This document shows, piece after piece, positions 42,932-51,066 of a stretch of DNA of 64,000 nt (position 1 is its first letter; each line of letters starts with the position of its first letter). Position numbers and translations under genes: made by a program. The notes under the pieces are model-generated. The model was not told where the DNA came from. It did not search any database and saw only the letters and a program-made list of their open reading frames with translations. The DNA comes from Kluyvera ascorbata_C (lineage in GTDB: Bacteria; Pseudomonadota; Gammaproteobacteria; Enterobacterales; Enterobacteriaceae): positions 248,001 through 312,000 of the forward strand of contig NZ_JBIQOI010000001.1 of assembly GCF_044197065.1 (NCBI RefSeq), given 5' to 3'.

Positions 42932-43591
42932 ATGACCCTTTCTCTCGGAACTTACTTTCGCGCGCGTCTGCGTTTATTGGTCGCTATTCTGGCCGGGGTA
43001 ATCTGCTTTTTCACCCTTCCACCCGGGCTGGGTTATCTGCAACGGCTGTTGATTAGCTGGAATATGCTGGCGTGGCTGTATCTGTTTTTTATGTGGTTTT
43101 TGATGCTACGTACCGATGTTCGGGATATTCCGCGTATTGCCAGAATGCAGGACGAGAGCGCGGGGTTGGTGCTGGGTATGGTGATCCTTGGCTGTCTGGT
43201 CAGCATCCTGGCAATCCTGATTGAGCTCACCTCGCTTAAGCACCTTTCCGGAACTCCGCGAGTGCTGCACCTGCTGCTAACCGGTGCCACGCTAACGGTA
43301 TCCTGGGCCTTGCTTCCCACGTCATTTGCCATGCATTACGCTCATCACCACTACCTGCACCGGAGTGATGAGGTCACGCCGATGATCTTTCCGGAAAAGC
43401 CTGGGGAACCGGGTTACTGGGACTTCCTCTATTTTTCCTTCACCATCGCCGTCGCATCACAAACCGCCGATGTAGCGACGGGAACCACCGACATGCGGCA
43501 AATTACATTGCTTCATTCGGTTATCTCTTTTGTGTTCAATCTGGCGATTCTGGGGCTGTCGGTGAACGTTGGTGCGGGGTTGCTGAGCTAA
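42932..43591 (+). CDS. DUF1345 inner-membrane protein
   Basis: 219-residue membrane protein of the DUF1345 family, with about five hydrophobic segments (15-35, 38-60, 76-98, 110-130, 185-212). Conserved family features are visible: FAMHYAHHHY, then GYWDFLYFSFTIAVASQTADV, and a polar loop RTDVRDIPRIARMQDES. The function is unknown. GC content returns to core level here. The start ATG 42932 is 4 bases from the ATG of the decayed minus-strand gene, so the promoter region overlaps that remnant. Confidence 0.82.
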   Translation: MTLSLGTYFRARLRLLVAILAGVICFFTLPPGLGYLQRLLISWNMLAWLYLFFMWFLMLRTDVRDIPRIARMQDESAGLVLGMVILGCLVSILAILIELTSLKHLSGTPRVLHLLLTGATLTVSWALLPTSFAMHYAHHHYLHRSDEVTPMIFPEKPGEPGYWDFLYFSFTIAVASQTADVATGTTDMRQITLLHSVISFVFNLAILGLSVNVGAGLLS

Positions 43592-43902
43592 ACGCCGCGT
43601 CGTTATTTTCATTCAGTTTTGCGAGCGTCCTTCCAGTAGCCCGTATTGCTCAGCCCCGCGAAGCGCAGTATCCTGTTGTTGTACCTGCAAAATCAGGTGC
43701 CGGGATTGGAACCCTGAACTAACTTCATCGACGACATAAAAGCGAGTCAACGCAATTTCATGTCGTATGCACAGTCACCATCTCAATGGTGGGCTAGCGG
43801 GGGCATTGAAAGATGCGCCAGTATCGATGAGTCGGTCGTTCTAACCCCGTCTGGTTTAGCCACCAATGAGAGAGAAAATATCACTTATCGGAGGCTGCCA
43901 CG
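43592..43902. other. Leader region upstream of the SymE-like gene
   Basis: 311 bases with no solid gene. A plus-strand frame from 43760 runs through the start of the SymE-like gene in another frame but lacks a ribosome site. In the E. coli symE locus the antisense RNA SymR is encoded opposite the 5' end, so an antisense RNA could lie in the right part; I could not locate a convincing promoter or a LexA box. Confidence 0.4.
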
Positions 43903-44235
43903 ATGGCGACACCCCTCACTCAAACTATCGTACCTGATTTTACCCACTGCGAGTTTTACTCCTTCGTTGAAGGCCGCACCGTCCACCTTGGTGGAGAATG
44001 GCTCTCTCAAGCCGGATTTATCGACGGCATGCCCGTTAAAGTCCGCGTGATGAAAGATTGCATCGTGATCACCCCGCAGAACACCCGAGAGCTATGGGGT
44101 TGCATCGAAGGTATGAGCGTCGTGAACATCAACCAGCGTAAAGTGAAGGTTTGGCTGAAAACCTTTCCGGGGGCGTTGAACGATAGTGGGGATATTCCGG
44201 CGATCAAGCGGAGTAAATTGGGCGGGAAATTCTAA
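43903..44235 (+). CDS. SymE-like type I toxin family protein
   Basis: 110-residue protein whose core GGEWLSQAGFIDGMPVKVRVMKDCIVITP matches the SpoVT/AbrB-derived fold of SymE, the SOS-induced RNA-cleaving toxin of E. coli (there KGQWLEAAGFATGTVVDVKVMEGCIVL). The C-terminal 45 residues (KVKVWLKTFPGALND) differ from E. coli SymE. The ribosome site CGGAGG (43889-43894) is strong. SymE proteins are normally silenced by a cis-antisense RNA. It sits in the variable zone beside a hairpin repeat and decayed genes. Confidence 0.75.
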   Translation: MATPLTQTIVPDFTHCEFYSFVEGRTVHLGGEWLSQAGFIDGMPVKVRVMKDCIVITPQNTRELWGCIEGMSVVNINQRKVKVWLKTFPGALNDSGDIPAIKRSKLGGKF

Positions 44236-44254
44236 CGACAAGCGACAATGGTAG

Positions 44255-44281
44255 CCCGGCCGAGCGGAGCGACGGCCGGGG
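44255..44281 (+). terminator. GC-rich hairpin after the SymE-like gene
   Basis: CCCGGCCG (44255-44262) pairs with CGGCCGGG (44273-44280) across AGCGGAGCGA; the surrounding GTAGCCCGG...CCGGGG resembles dispersed REP-like units of enterobacteria. A weak T-run (GTTTG) follows. It may be both a repeat and a terminator. Confidence 0.45.
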
Positions 44282-44339
44282 TTTGCGTGGCAAGTACATG
44301 AGGATTGCACGTCTGCTTTGTGCCAAGAGCGGAAGTGGC

Positions 44340-44607
44340 CTACATCATCTGACTTTCTCCCGGTTGATTATTACGCGCCAATGTTAGTTCTACATCCCTG
44401 CGGTTATAGCAAATGCGAACTTTCTCTCCTCGCTCACAGCGGATCGTCTGGCCCCTACCGCCTTTTGATTTGAAATTCTTCCTGCCGTATCTCCTTGACT
44501 CTTACTGAGAGTGGTCAGTTCCGATCCGACTTTCAGGATTTTAGAATCCGCGATGTAGAAGAGAAGTATTACTGCAGGATAATCACAAAAACAACGGACT
44601 GTTGTGA
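44340..44607 (-). pseudogene. Possible decayed minus-strand gene
   Basis: On the minus strand one frame reads FYIADSKILKVGSELTTL and onward, and an overlapping frame reads GQTIRCERGEKVRICYNRRD, then VELTLARNNQPGESQMM, to a TAG at 44342-44340. Both look more protein-like than chance and could be one gene split by a frameshift. No start or ribosome site is seen and I do not recognise a family. Confidence 0.25.
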
Positions 44608-44778
44608 TTCAAGGATTATTTTATTTTTGGAATAAATGGCACCAATTATCGTTTAATTGGCTCACATTATAGAAATGTTGAGCTTCAAAAGTATTGCCCA
44701 CAGTTATACTATTTGATCTTCTAATCATTAAGAAAATATATAAGAATAGGCAGAGTGAATAACTATAAGGGTGATCAT

Positions 44779-45180
44779 ATGAGAACGACAATTGCGGTAC
44801 TTCTGGCAAGTGGCCTGGCATTTAGCTTTAATGCTTGTGCAGCGGATAACACCTCTGAGTGGGTACAACTTACAGGAACAAAGAACAACTCTTCGACAAA
44901 CCTGTTCCTCGGAAAAAAAGGATCGTTTCGGCATATGAAAGGTCAGTCTTCCTTTCTGTTACAGCAAATTCGCACAACCATTGCAGATGATCGCAAAGAG
45001 GTTAGGTACTATCAGGTCGCAATAAGCGATAAAGCGTGCGATAACGGTTATGGGAAACTATATTTTAACGATGTGGAAGGTAAGCCCGATTTCGATGCTG
45101 ACTACATTGCCAAAGGTGAAAGTGCAGGATCAGCAATCGGAGATGCCCTCTGTGCTATCAAAGCAATGCCTGATAATTAA
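44779..45180 (+). CDS. Small secreted protein of unknown function
   Basis: 133-residue protein from ATG 44779 (AAGGG at 44767-44771). Residues 1-23 form a signal peptide (MRTTIAVLLASGLAFSFNAC, cleavage near ACA-ADN), so the mature product is periplasmic or surface-exposed. A cysteine in the signal region is not in a good lipobox. The mature part begins EWVQLTGTKNNSSTNLFLGK and has two cysteines (DKACDNG and DALCAIK) that could form a disulfide. The layout of beta-rich EWV...YYQVAI resembles surface-adhesin-E-like small proteins, but I cannot assign a function. Confidence 0.72.
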   Translation: MRTTIAVLLASGLAFSFNACAADNTSEWVQLTGTKNNSSTNLFLGKKGSFRHMKGQSSFLLQQIRTTIADDRKEVRYYQVAISDKACDNGYGKLYFNDVEGKPDFDADYIAKGESAGSAIGDALCAIKAMPDN

Positions 45181-45206
45181 AATAGAATTATTTAATCAGT
45201 GGATCT

Positions 45207-45335
45207 TTAGAAATGTCCATATGGTGAGATGTCCTGTGCGAAAATATCTCCTGCAAGCAGCTCTTTTACATAACGTTGACCTGCTCCCCGTTGATTCACA
45301 TGGAATGCTGTTAGCAATGTCCGCAGATCGTTCAT
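45207..45335 (-). CDS. Small ORF downstream of cheV (42 residues)
   Basis: ATG at 45335-45333 is preceded on the minus strand by AAGGGG with a five-base spacer, an excellent ribosome site. The frame reads MNDLRTLLTAFHVNQRGAGQ and then YVKELLAGDIFAQDISPYGHF before TAA at 45209-45207. The peptide has balanced composition, no membrane segment and a basic-acidic helical look. It lies downstream of cheV after a hairpin. I do not recognise a family; it may be a true small protein or the intact start of a shortened gene. Confidence 0.45.
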   Translation of the reverse strand: MNDLRTLLTAFHVNQRGAGQRYVKELLAGDIFAQDISPYGHF

Positions 45336-45350
45336 AGCAGCCCCTTAAAT

Positions 45351-45378
45351 CCGCCAGGAACTTTCCCCGTCCTGGCGG
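45351..45378 (-). terminator. Hairpin after cheV
   Basis: CCGCCAGGA (45351-45359) pairs with TCCTGGCGG (45370-45378) across a 10-base loop. On the minus strand only ATTT follows, so it may terminate cheV partially and let some transcription into the small ORF. Confidence 0.5.
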
Positions 45379-45390
45379 CTCCCCCGATCC

Positions 45391-46389
45391 TCACCTCACC
45401 GCATGCAACCCACTCTCCCCCCGCCCAGCCGCCTTATTCAGCACTCGCTCAATCACCGCCGCCAGCTCATTAATCTCAAACTTCGCCACATACCCATCAG
45501 CGTTAACCTTACGAATATGGTCCTCGTTAGCATTCCCAGAAAGCGAGGAGTGGATCACCACCGGAATATTGCGAAGCCGTGGGTCAGTTTTGATTTTGCG
45601 AGTCAGGGTAAAGCCATCCATCTCCGGCATTTCGAGGTCGGTCAGTACGAGGGCGATTTTATCGCTTACCGGCACGCCTTCTTTCGCCGCTTCCTGGGCG
45701 ATAAGCTCGATTTTCTCCCACGCTTCTTTGCCAGTCACATGCAGCTGGGCGGGGATGTCCATCGCCTTCAGCCCTTTCTCCAGCATGGCGCGCGCTACCT
45801 TCGAGTCCTCGGCGACAATCGCCGTAGCACCCGGCTTAATATTGAATTTGCGCGGGTTCAGCGCTTTGGCGTGCAGGTCGTGGTTGGAAGGGGTGATGTC
45901 GTAAAGAATTTGCTCCACGTCGATAACCATCGCCAGGTTGTTGCTCTCCTGATGGTCGTCGAGGCAGGCGATGCTGGTGATGTACTTGCCGTTCACCGCT
46001 TTCTCGGCGGTGTGGATCTGCGTCCAGTCGAGGCGGGTAATGTTCTCGACGGATTCGACGGCGAAGGCCTGCACGCTGCGGGCATATTCGGTAATCAGCA
46101 GAATATTCAGGCCGGTGGCGGGTTTGCAGCCCGCGACGGCGGCGAGGTCGATAACCGGAATGATCTGGTCGCGAATATTCACCATGCCCATCAGCGGCGG
46201 CTTGATGCCGGCGGGGCGGGTGAAGCTCGGCATCGGGACAATTTCCCGCAGCTTGAAGACGTTAATGCCGTACAGTTCCGATGAATCGCTCTGCGATGAC
46301 GCGCCGAGGCGGAAAAGCAGCAGCTCAAAACGGTTAGACAGGGTCAGGTTAGCCCTGTCGTCGATCTCTTTCTGGAAGTTATCCATCAT
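45391..46389 (-). CDS. cheV: Chemotaxis coupling protein CheV
   Basis: Cytoplasmic 332-residue protein linking receptors to CheA. The N-terminal CheW-like domain (about 15-170) carries YGINVFKLREIVPMP and GMVNIRDQIIPVIDLA. The C-terminal response-regulator domain (about 190-325) has the acidic pocket in IVAEDSK, the phosphoacceptor D251 in LTDLEMPEMDG, and lysine K303 in VAKFEI. Salmonella has a cheV at a similar spot while E. coli K-12 lacks it, so the host is probably motile. It stands alone, away from other chemotaxis genes. Confidence 0.92.
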   Translation of the reverse strand: MMDNFQKEIDDRANLTLSNRFELLLFRLGASSQSDSSELYGINVFKLREIVPMPSFTRPAGIKPPLMGMVNIRDQIIPVIDLAAVAGCKPATGLNILLITEYARSVQAFAVESVENITRLDWTQIHTAEKAVNGKYITSIACLDDHQESNNLAMVIDVEQILYDITPSNHDLHAKALNPRKFNIKPGATAIVAEDSKVARAMLEKGLKAMDIPAQLHVTGKEAWEKIELIAQEAAKEGVPVSDKIALVLTDLEMPEMDGFTLTRKIKTDPRLRNIPVVIHSSLSGNANEDHIRKVNADGYVAKFEINELAAVIERVLNKAAGRGESGLHAVR

Positions 46390-46451
46390 GCCCTCAGCGT
46401 AAAAAGCGTTCTCTATTAGCTGAGTTATCGGCAGGCGCGGCTAAAACGTTA

Positions 46452-47369
46452 TCACAGCGTGAAGGTGGCGAAATCCTCGGCCAGTTCGCACGCCGGAAAA
46501 TAGGCCTGGCACTCGGCGAGCAGGCGGCGGCAGCCTTCGGCGTCGTAGCGCGAGCTGACGTGGGTGACGATAAGCCGCTTGGCGTTGGCGGCCCGCGCCA
46601 GTTGGGCGGTCTGCTCGGTGGATGAGTGTCCGCGGCTGTTGGCTTTCTCCGCCATGGCGGCTTCCAGCGTCGCTTCATGCACCATCACATCGACGTCGCG
46701 GGCCATCTCCAGCGCGGCGTCGCACGGCGCGGTGTCGCCAAAAATCGCCACTTTTTTACCGGGCGTGGCGGGGGAGAGGTAATCCGCGCCGTTAATCACG
46801 CGACCGTCCGCCAGTGTCACCCGTTCACCAGCTTTAAGCTGCTGGAACAGCGGGCCGGGCGCGACGCCTGCGGCAACCAGCCTACGCGCATCCAGCGCCC
46901 CCGGCTTATCGTGCTCTTCCACGCGAAAGCCGTAGCACTCGACCGGGTGATTCAGCGGGAAGGCGGTGACTTTACGCAGGCCGTCGTCAAGGATCTCTCC
47001 GCCGCTGATCTCGACCACCTCCAGCGGAAAATCAGTCCACGAACCGCTCAGGCGCAGGGTGGTTTCAACAAACTCTTTCAGCCCTTTTGGCCCGTACAGG
47101 GTGAGCGGCTGGGCGCTGCCCGACATTGAACGGCTGCAAATCAGTCCCGGTAGGCCAAACAGATGGTCGCCGTGCAGGTGGCTAATAAAGATGCGTTCGA
47201 TTTTGCCCGGATGAAAAGCAGTGTGCAGCAGTTGGTGCTGGGTGCCTTCGCCACAGTCGAAAAGCCACAGCCCCGGCTGCGTCGGGTGTTGCAGATTCAG
47301 CAGCATTGCTGTTACGTTGCGAGTTCGGGTTGGCACGCCCGCGGATGTGCCTAAAAACGTCAATTGCAT
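46452..47369 (-). CDS. rbn: Ribonuclease BN / tRNase Z (ElaC)
   Basis: Zinc-dependent metallo-beta-lactamase-fold nuclease, 305 residues from ATG 47369, exactly the E. coli length. It processes tRNA 3' ends and acts as exo- and endonuclease. The motif SHLHGDHLFGLPG carries the zinc ligands; further ligands are in IFGDTAPCD, HEATL and THVSSRY. A longer frame starting at 47417 would overlap the elaA start and is rejected; the family begins MxLxFLGTSAGVPTRTRN. It is divergent from elaA with 46 bases between starts. Confidence 0.93.
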   Translation of the reverse strand: MQLTFLGTSAGVPTRTRNVTAMLLNLQHPTQPGLWLFDCGEGTQHQLLHTAFHPGKIERIFISHLHGDHLFGLPGLICSRSMSGSAQPLTLYGPKGLKEFVETTLRLSGSWTDFPLEVVEISGGEILDDGLRKVTAFPLNHPVECYGFRVEEHDKPGALDARRLVAAGVAPGPLFQQLKAGERVTLADGRVINGADYLSPATPGKKVAIFGDTAPCDAALEMARDVDVMVHEATLEAAMAEKANSRGHSSTEQTAQLARAANAKRLIVTHVSSRYDAEGCRRLLAECQAYFPACELAEDFATFTL

Positions 47370-47415
47370 AGCGCCGCGCCCCTGGCGGTGAAAAATAAGG
47401 TTTAAGGAGCCTACC

Positions 47416-47877
47416 ATGATTCGCTGGCAAGATTTGCACCATTCTGAATTAACCGTCCCGACGCTGTACGACCTGCTGAAGCTGCGCAGCGAAGTCTTCG
47501 TGGTGGAACAGGCCTGCGTGTATCTGGATATCGACGGCGACGATCTGGTGGGTGAAAACCGCCATCTGCTGGGCTGGAAAGACGACCAACTGGTGGCTTA
47601 CGCGCGCATTCTGGTGAGCGAAGAGGATGTTGAACCGGTGGTGATTGGCCGGGTGATTGTCAGTTCAGCCGTGCGCGGCGAACGTCTGGGGTATCAGCTA
47701 ATGGAACGCGCATTGGCAAGCTGTCAGCAGCATTGGCCGCAGCGGGCGCTGTATCTTGGTGCGCAGGCGCATCTGCGGGCGTTCTACGGCCATTTTGGGT
47801 TTATCACCGTCACCGACGTCTACGACGAAGATGGTATTCCGCACGTGGGGATGGCGCGCGAAGTGGCGCAGGCATAA
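47416..47877 (+). CDS. elaA: GNAT-family acetyltransferase ElaA
   Basis: 153-residue GNAT protein. MIRWQDLHHSELTVPTLYDLLKLRSEVFVVEQ is the conserved ElaA beginning. The acetyl-CoA site lies in VIGRVIVSSAVRGERLGYQLMERAL, and LYLGAQAHLRAFYGHFGF is the C-terminal family motif. The substrate is unknown. Ribosome site AAGGAG at 47404-47409. Its place between rbn and menF is conserved in enterobacteria. Confidence 0.92.
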   Translation: MIRWQDLHHSELTVPTLYDLLKLRSEVFVVEQACVYLDIDGDDLVGENRHLLGWKDDQLVAYARILVSEEDVEPVVIGRVIVSSAVRGERLGYQLMERALASCQQHWPQRALYLGAQAHLRAFYGHFGFITVTDVYDEDGIPHVGMAREVAQA

Positions 47878-48024
47878 CCCTGAATCCCGGCTATAGTGAA
47901 AGGCAAAGAGCGTTGATTTTCAGTGCGATATTGCCTTGTTACGTTTCCGCTCCCTAATCGTGGGTACTGCATTTTATAACAAGTACCCCGTATACTATGT
48001 GGTTTTTATGATAGGGAGGTTTGC

Positions 48025-49317
48025 GTGCGATCCATTCTAGCGGCGTTGCAGAGCCTGTCAGGGCAGCTGACAGACGATTTTCCAGCGTTGCCCGGCACGC
48101 GAATCATCGAAGTCTCTTTCCCCCTGAGCTATGCCTTCGATCCGCTCGCCTGGCTTAGCGGGCAGGCGGTCTGGCCGCAGTTCTACTGGCAGCAGCGCAG
48201 CGGCAAAGAAGAGATTGCCGCGCTGGGTTCGGTCAAATCCTTTACCTCCCTGGCTCAGGCCAATGATTTTCTGTGCCCCCTTGAGCGTGACGACCTGCGC
48301 ATCTGCGGCGTAAATGCTTTCGACCCGAAGGTCGGGCAGCTGTTTCTGCCACGCCTGGAGTGGCGACGTGAGGCCGGGCGCGCCACGCTTCGCATCAATC
48401 TGTGGAGTGACACTTCGCTCCAGCAGGATGCCGAACAGGCGCGGGCATGCCTGGCCTTACTTTCCGCCCATCACGCCTCGGCGGAGCTGGCGTTGCAGCA
48501 GGAAAGCGAAACCCATCGCCCCGGCAAAGAGGGCTGGTGTCGGCTGATTGAGCAGGCGACGCAAGCGATTCGCGACGGCGCCTTTAGCAAAGTGGTGCTG
48601 GCGCGGGCAACGGATCTGGTCTTTAGCGGCGCGCCGGACGCCGGTGCGCTGATGGCCGCCAGTCGCCGGGTCAATTTCTCTTGCTATCATTTCTATATGG
48701 CGTTCGACGCGCAGCAGACGTTTCTCGGTTCATCGCCGGAACGCTTATGGCGTCGGCGCGGTACGGCGCTGCGTACCGAAGCGCTGGCGGGCACCGTGGC
48801 GGCGCACGACGATACGGCAATCGCCAAGCGACTGGGCGACTGGCTGATGCGCGATGATAAAAACCAGCGGGAAAACAGTCTGGTGGTGGAAGATATCTGC
48901 CAGCGCCTGCAGGGGCTGACGGAAACGCTTGATGTTCTGCCAGCGGAGATCGTTCGTCTGCGCAAGGTGCAGCATCTTCGCCGCTGCATTCAGGCGGAGT
49001 TGACCGCGGCGGACGACACGCGCTGTCTGCTGCAACTGCAGCCCACGGCGGCGGTGGCGGGGCTACCTCGCGCGCTGGCGCTGGACTTTATCGACCGCTT
49101 TGAGCCGTTTACCCGCGAATGGTACGCCGGGTCGGCGGGCTATCTTTCTCGTCGCCAGAGCGAATTCTGCGTGACGCTGCGTTCGGCGAAGGTGGAAGGC
49201 AATACGGTGCGGCTGTATGCCGGTGCCGGCATCGTTGATGGCTCCGATCCTGAACAGGAATGGCAGGAAATCGAAAATAAAGCGGCGGGTCTGCGTTCTT
49301 TGCTGTTCCCTGAATAG
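48025..49317 (+). CDS. menF: Isochorismate synthase MenF
   Basis: First committed enzyme of menaquinone synthesis, chorismate to isochorismate, Mg2+-dependent. It is 430 residues from GTG 48025, with GGGAGG at 48015-48020. The chorismate-binding domain covers about 165-425: AFSKVVLARATDLVF, TFLGSSPERLWRRRG, ALAGTV, VVEDICQRLQ and REWYAGSAGYLSRRQSEFCVTLRSA are conserved. The N-terminal third is divergent, as is usual. It heads menFDHBCE, whose members overlap or nearly abut. Confidence 0.94.
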   Translation: MRSILAALQSLSGQLTDDFPALPGTRIIEVSFPLSYAFDPLAWLSGQAVWPQFYWQQRSGKEEIAALGSVKSFTSLAQANDFLCPLERDDLRICGVNAFDPKVGQLFLPRLEWRREAGRATLRINLWSDTSLQQDAEQARACLALLSAHHASAELALQQESETHRPGKEGWCRLIEQATQAIRDGAFSKVVLARATDLVFSGAPDAGALMAASRRVNFSCYHFYMAFDAQQTFLGSSPERLWRRRGTALRTEALAGTVAAHDDTAIAKRLGDWLMRDDKNQRENSLVVEDICQRLQGLTETLDVLPAEIVRLRKVQHLRRCIQAELTAADDTRCLLQLQPTAAVAGLPRALALDFIDRFEPFTREWYAGSAGYLSRRQSEFCVTLRSAKVEGNTVRLYAGAGIVDGSDPEQEWQEIENKAAGLRSLLFPE

Positions 49318-49395
49318 AACATTACCGATTCATATCAAAATCCTACTGAGTCGTAGAATTTATACTGAGTCGATTATTTGATACCGGACAACTTC

Positions 49396-51066
49396 ATGTC
49401 AGTAAGCGCATTTAACCGACGCTGGGCGGCGGTGATCCTCGAAGCATTAACCCGTCACGGCGTGCGGCACGTTTGCATTGCGCCCGGGTCTCGTTCAACG
49501 CCGCTGACGTTGGCAGCAGCGGAGAACCGCACCTTTATTCATCACACCCATTTTGATGAGCGCGGTCTCGGGCATCTGGCGCTGGGGCTGGCGAAGGTCA
49601 GCAAGCAGCCGGTGGCGGTGATTGTCACCTCCGGTACGGCGGTGGCGAACCTCTACCCGGCGCTGATTGAAGCAGGGTTGACCGGTGAAAAAATTATTCT
49701 GCTGACGGCGGACCGCCCGCCAGAGCTGATTGACTGTGGCGCGAATCAGGCCATTCGTCAGCCCGGTATGTTTGCCTCGCACCCTTCCAGCACCCTTTCG
49801 CTACCGCGCCCGAGCCAGGATATCCCGGCCCGCTGGCTGGTCTCCGTGGTGGATGACGCGCTGGGCTCGCTGCATTCCGGCGGCGTGCACATCAACTGCC
49901 CGTTTGCGGAACCGCTGTATGGCGATATGGACGACACCGGCCTTGCCTGGCAGCAGGCGCTGGGCGACTGGTGGCAGGGGGAAAAACCGTGGCTGCGCGA
50001 AGCGCTGCATCAGGAAAGCGCGGTTCAGCGCGACTGGTTCTTCTGGCGGCAAAAGCGCGGCGTGATTGTCGCTGGGCGCATGAGCGCGGAAGAGGGCAAA
50101 AAGGTTGCCGAATGGGCGAAAACCCTGGGTTGGCCGCTGATTGGCGACGTGCTGTCGCAAACCGGGCAGCCGCTGCCGTGCGCGGATCTCTGGCTCAGCA
50201 ACCCGGCCGCCATCAGTGAGCTGGAGCAGGCTCAGATTGTGGTGCAGCTCGGCAGCAGCCTCACCGGCAAACGCGTGCTGCAATGGCAGCTGGCCTGTGA
50301 ACCGGACGAATACTGGCTGGTCGACCCGCTCTCCGGTCGTCTCGACCCGGCGCACCATCGCGGTCGCCGACTGGTGAGCAATATCGGCCAGTGGCTGGAA
50401 AAACACCCGGCGGAAAAACGCGCGCCGTGGACCACGGTCATCCCTACACTCTCCGAGCAGGCATGGGATGCGGTCGCCGCGCAAAGCGAACGCTTCGGCG
50501 AAGCGCAGCTGGCGCACCGTATTCGTCGTTATCTTCCGGATCAGGGGCAACTGTTCGTCGGTAACAGCCTGGTGGTGCGCTTAATTGACGCCTTGGGCCA
50601 GCTTCCGGCGGGCTACCCGGTTTACAGCAACCGCGGCGCCAGCGGTATCGACGGCCTGATTTCTACGGCGGCTGGCGTGCAGCGCGCCAGCGCGCGGCCG
50701 ACGCTTGCCATCGTTGGCGACCTGTCGGCGCTCTACGACCTCAACGCGCTGGCGCTGCTGCGTCAGGTGTCTGCGCCGCTGGTGCTGATTGTGGTCAACA
50801 ACAACGGCGGGCAGATTTTTTCCTTGCTGCCAACGCCGGTGGAGGAGCGCGAGCGCTTCTACGCGATGCCGCAAAACGTTCACTTCGAGCACGCGGCGAA
50901 GATGTTTGGCCTGCGCTATCAGCAGCCAGAGGATTGGGCCTCGCTGGAAGCGGCGCTAAGCAACGCCTGGCGCACGCCAGCGACGACGGTGATTGAGCTG
51001 GTGGTCAACGACACCGACGGCGCACAAACGCTGCAGCACCTGCTGGCGCAGGTCAGCAAGTTATGA
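49396..51066 (+). CDS. menD: SEPHCHC synthase MenD
   Basis: Thiamine diphosphate enzyme joining isochorismate and 2-oxoglutarate to give SEPHCHC, the second menaquinone step. It is 556 residues from ATG 49396 (MSVSAFNRRWAAVILEALTR), the E. coli length. The frame extends to a TTG at 49378 but the family start is the ATG. The catalytic glutamate is E55 in HFDERGLGH. The ThDP motif GDLSALYDLNALALL ends in NNNGGQIF, and SRSTPLTLAAAE is near the N-terminus. The last four bases overlap menH. Confidence 0.95.
   Translation: MSVSAFNRRWAAVILEALTRHGVRHVCIAPGSRSTPLTLAAAENRTFIHHTHFDERGLGHLALGLAKVSKQPVAVIVTSGTAVANLYPALIEAGLTGEKIILLTADRPPELIDCGANQAIRQPGMFASHPSSTLSLPRPSQDIPARWLVSVVDDALGSLHSGGVHINCPFAEPLYGDMDDTGLAWQQALGDWWQGEKPWLREALHQESAVQRDWFFWRQKRGVIVAGRMSAEEGKKVAEWAKTLGWPLIGDVLSQTGQPLPCADLWLSNPAAISELEQAQIVVQLGSSLTGKRVLQWQLACEPDEYWLVDPLSGRLDPAHHRGRRLVSNIGQWLEKHPAEKRAPWTTVIPTLSEQAWDAVAAQSERFGEAQLAHRIRRYLPDQGQLFVGNSLVVRLIDALGQLPAGYPVYSNRGASGIDGLISTAAGVQRASARPTLAIVGDLSALYDLNALALLRQVSAPLVLIVVNNNGGQIFSLLPTPVEERERFYAMPQNVHFEHAAKMFGLRYQQPEDWASLEAALSNAWRTPATTVIELVVNDTDGAQTLQHLLAQVSKL

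Larger units (their letters stand above)
44236..44778. other. Gap between the SymE-like gene and the small secreted protein gene
   Basis: 543 bases. Its left part holds the hairpin repeat and the possible decayed gene noted separately. From about 44580 it becomes AT-rich and probably carries the promoter of the secreted-protein gene; TATACT at 44704 is a -10-like hexamer, without a clear -35. Confidence 0.4.

Noticed and set aside
43760..44050. 96-codon plus-strand frame overlapping the start of the SymE-like gene
   Set aside because: It overlaps the SymE-like gene in another frame, lacks a ribosome site, and the SymE-like frame has both a strong site and a family match.
45181..45390. Possible insertion-sequence remnant after the secreted-protein gene
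   Set aside because: The stretch around 45270-45330 looked element-like at first, but it is explained by the small minus-strand ORF; no inverted terminal repeats or target duplications were seen.
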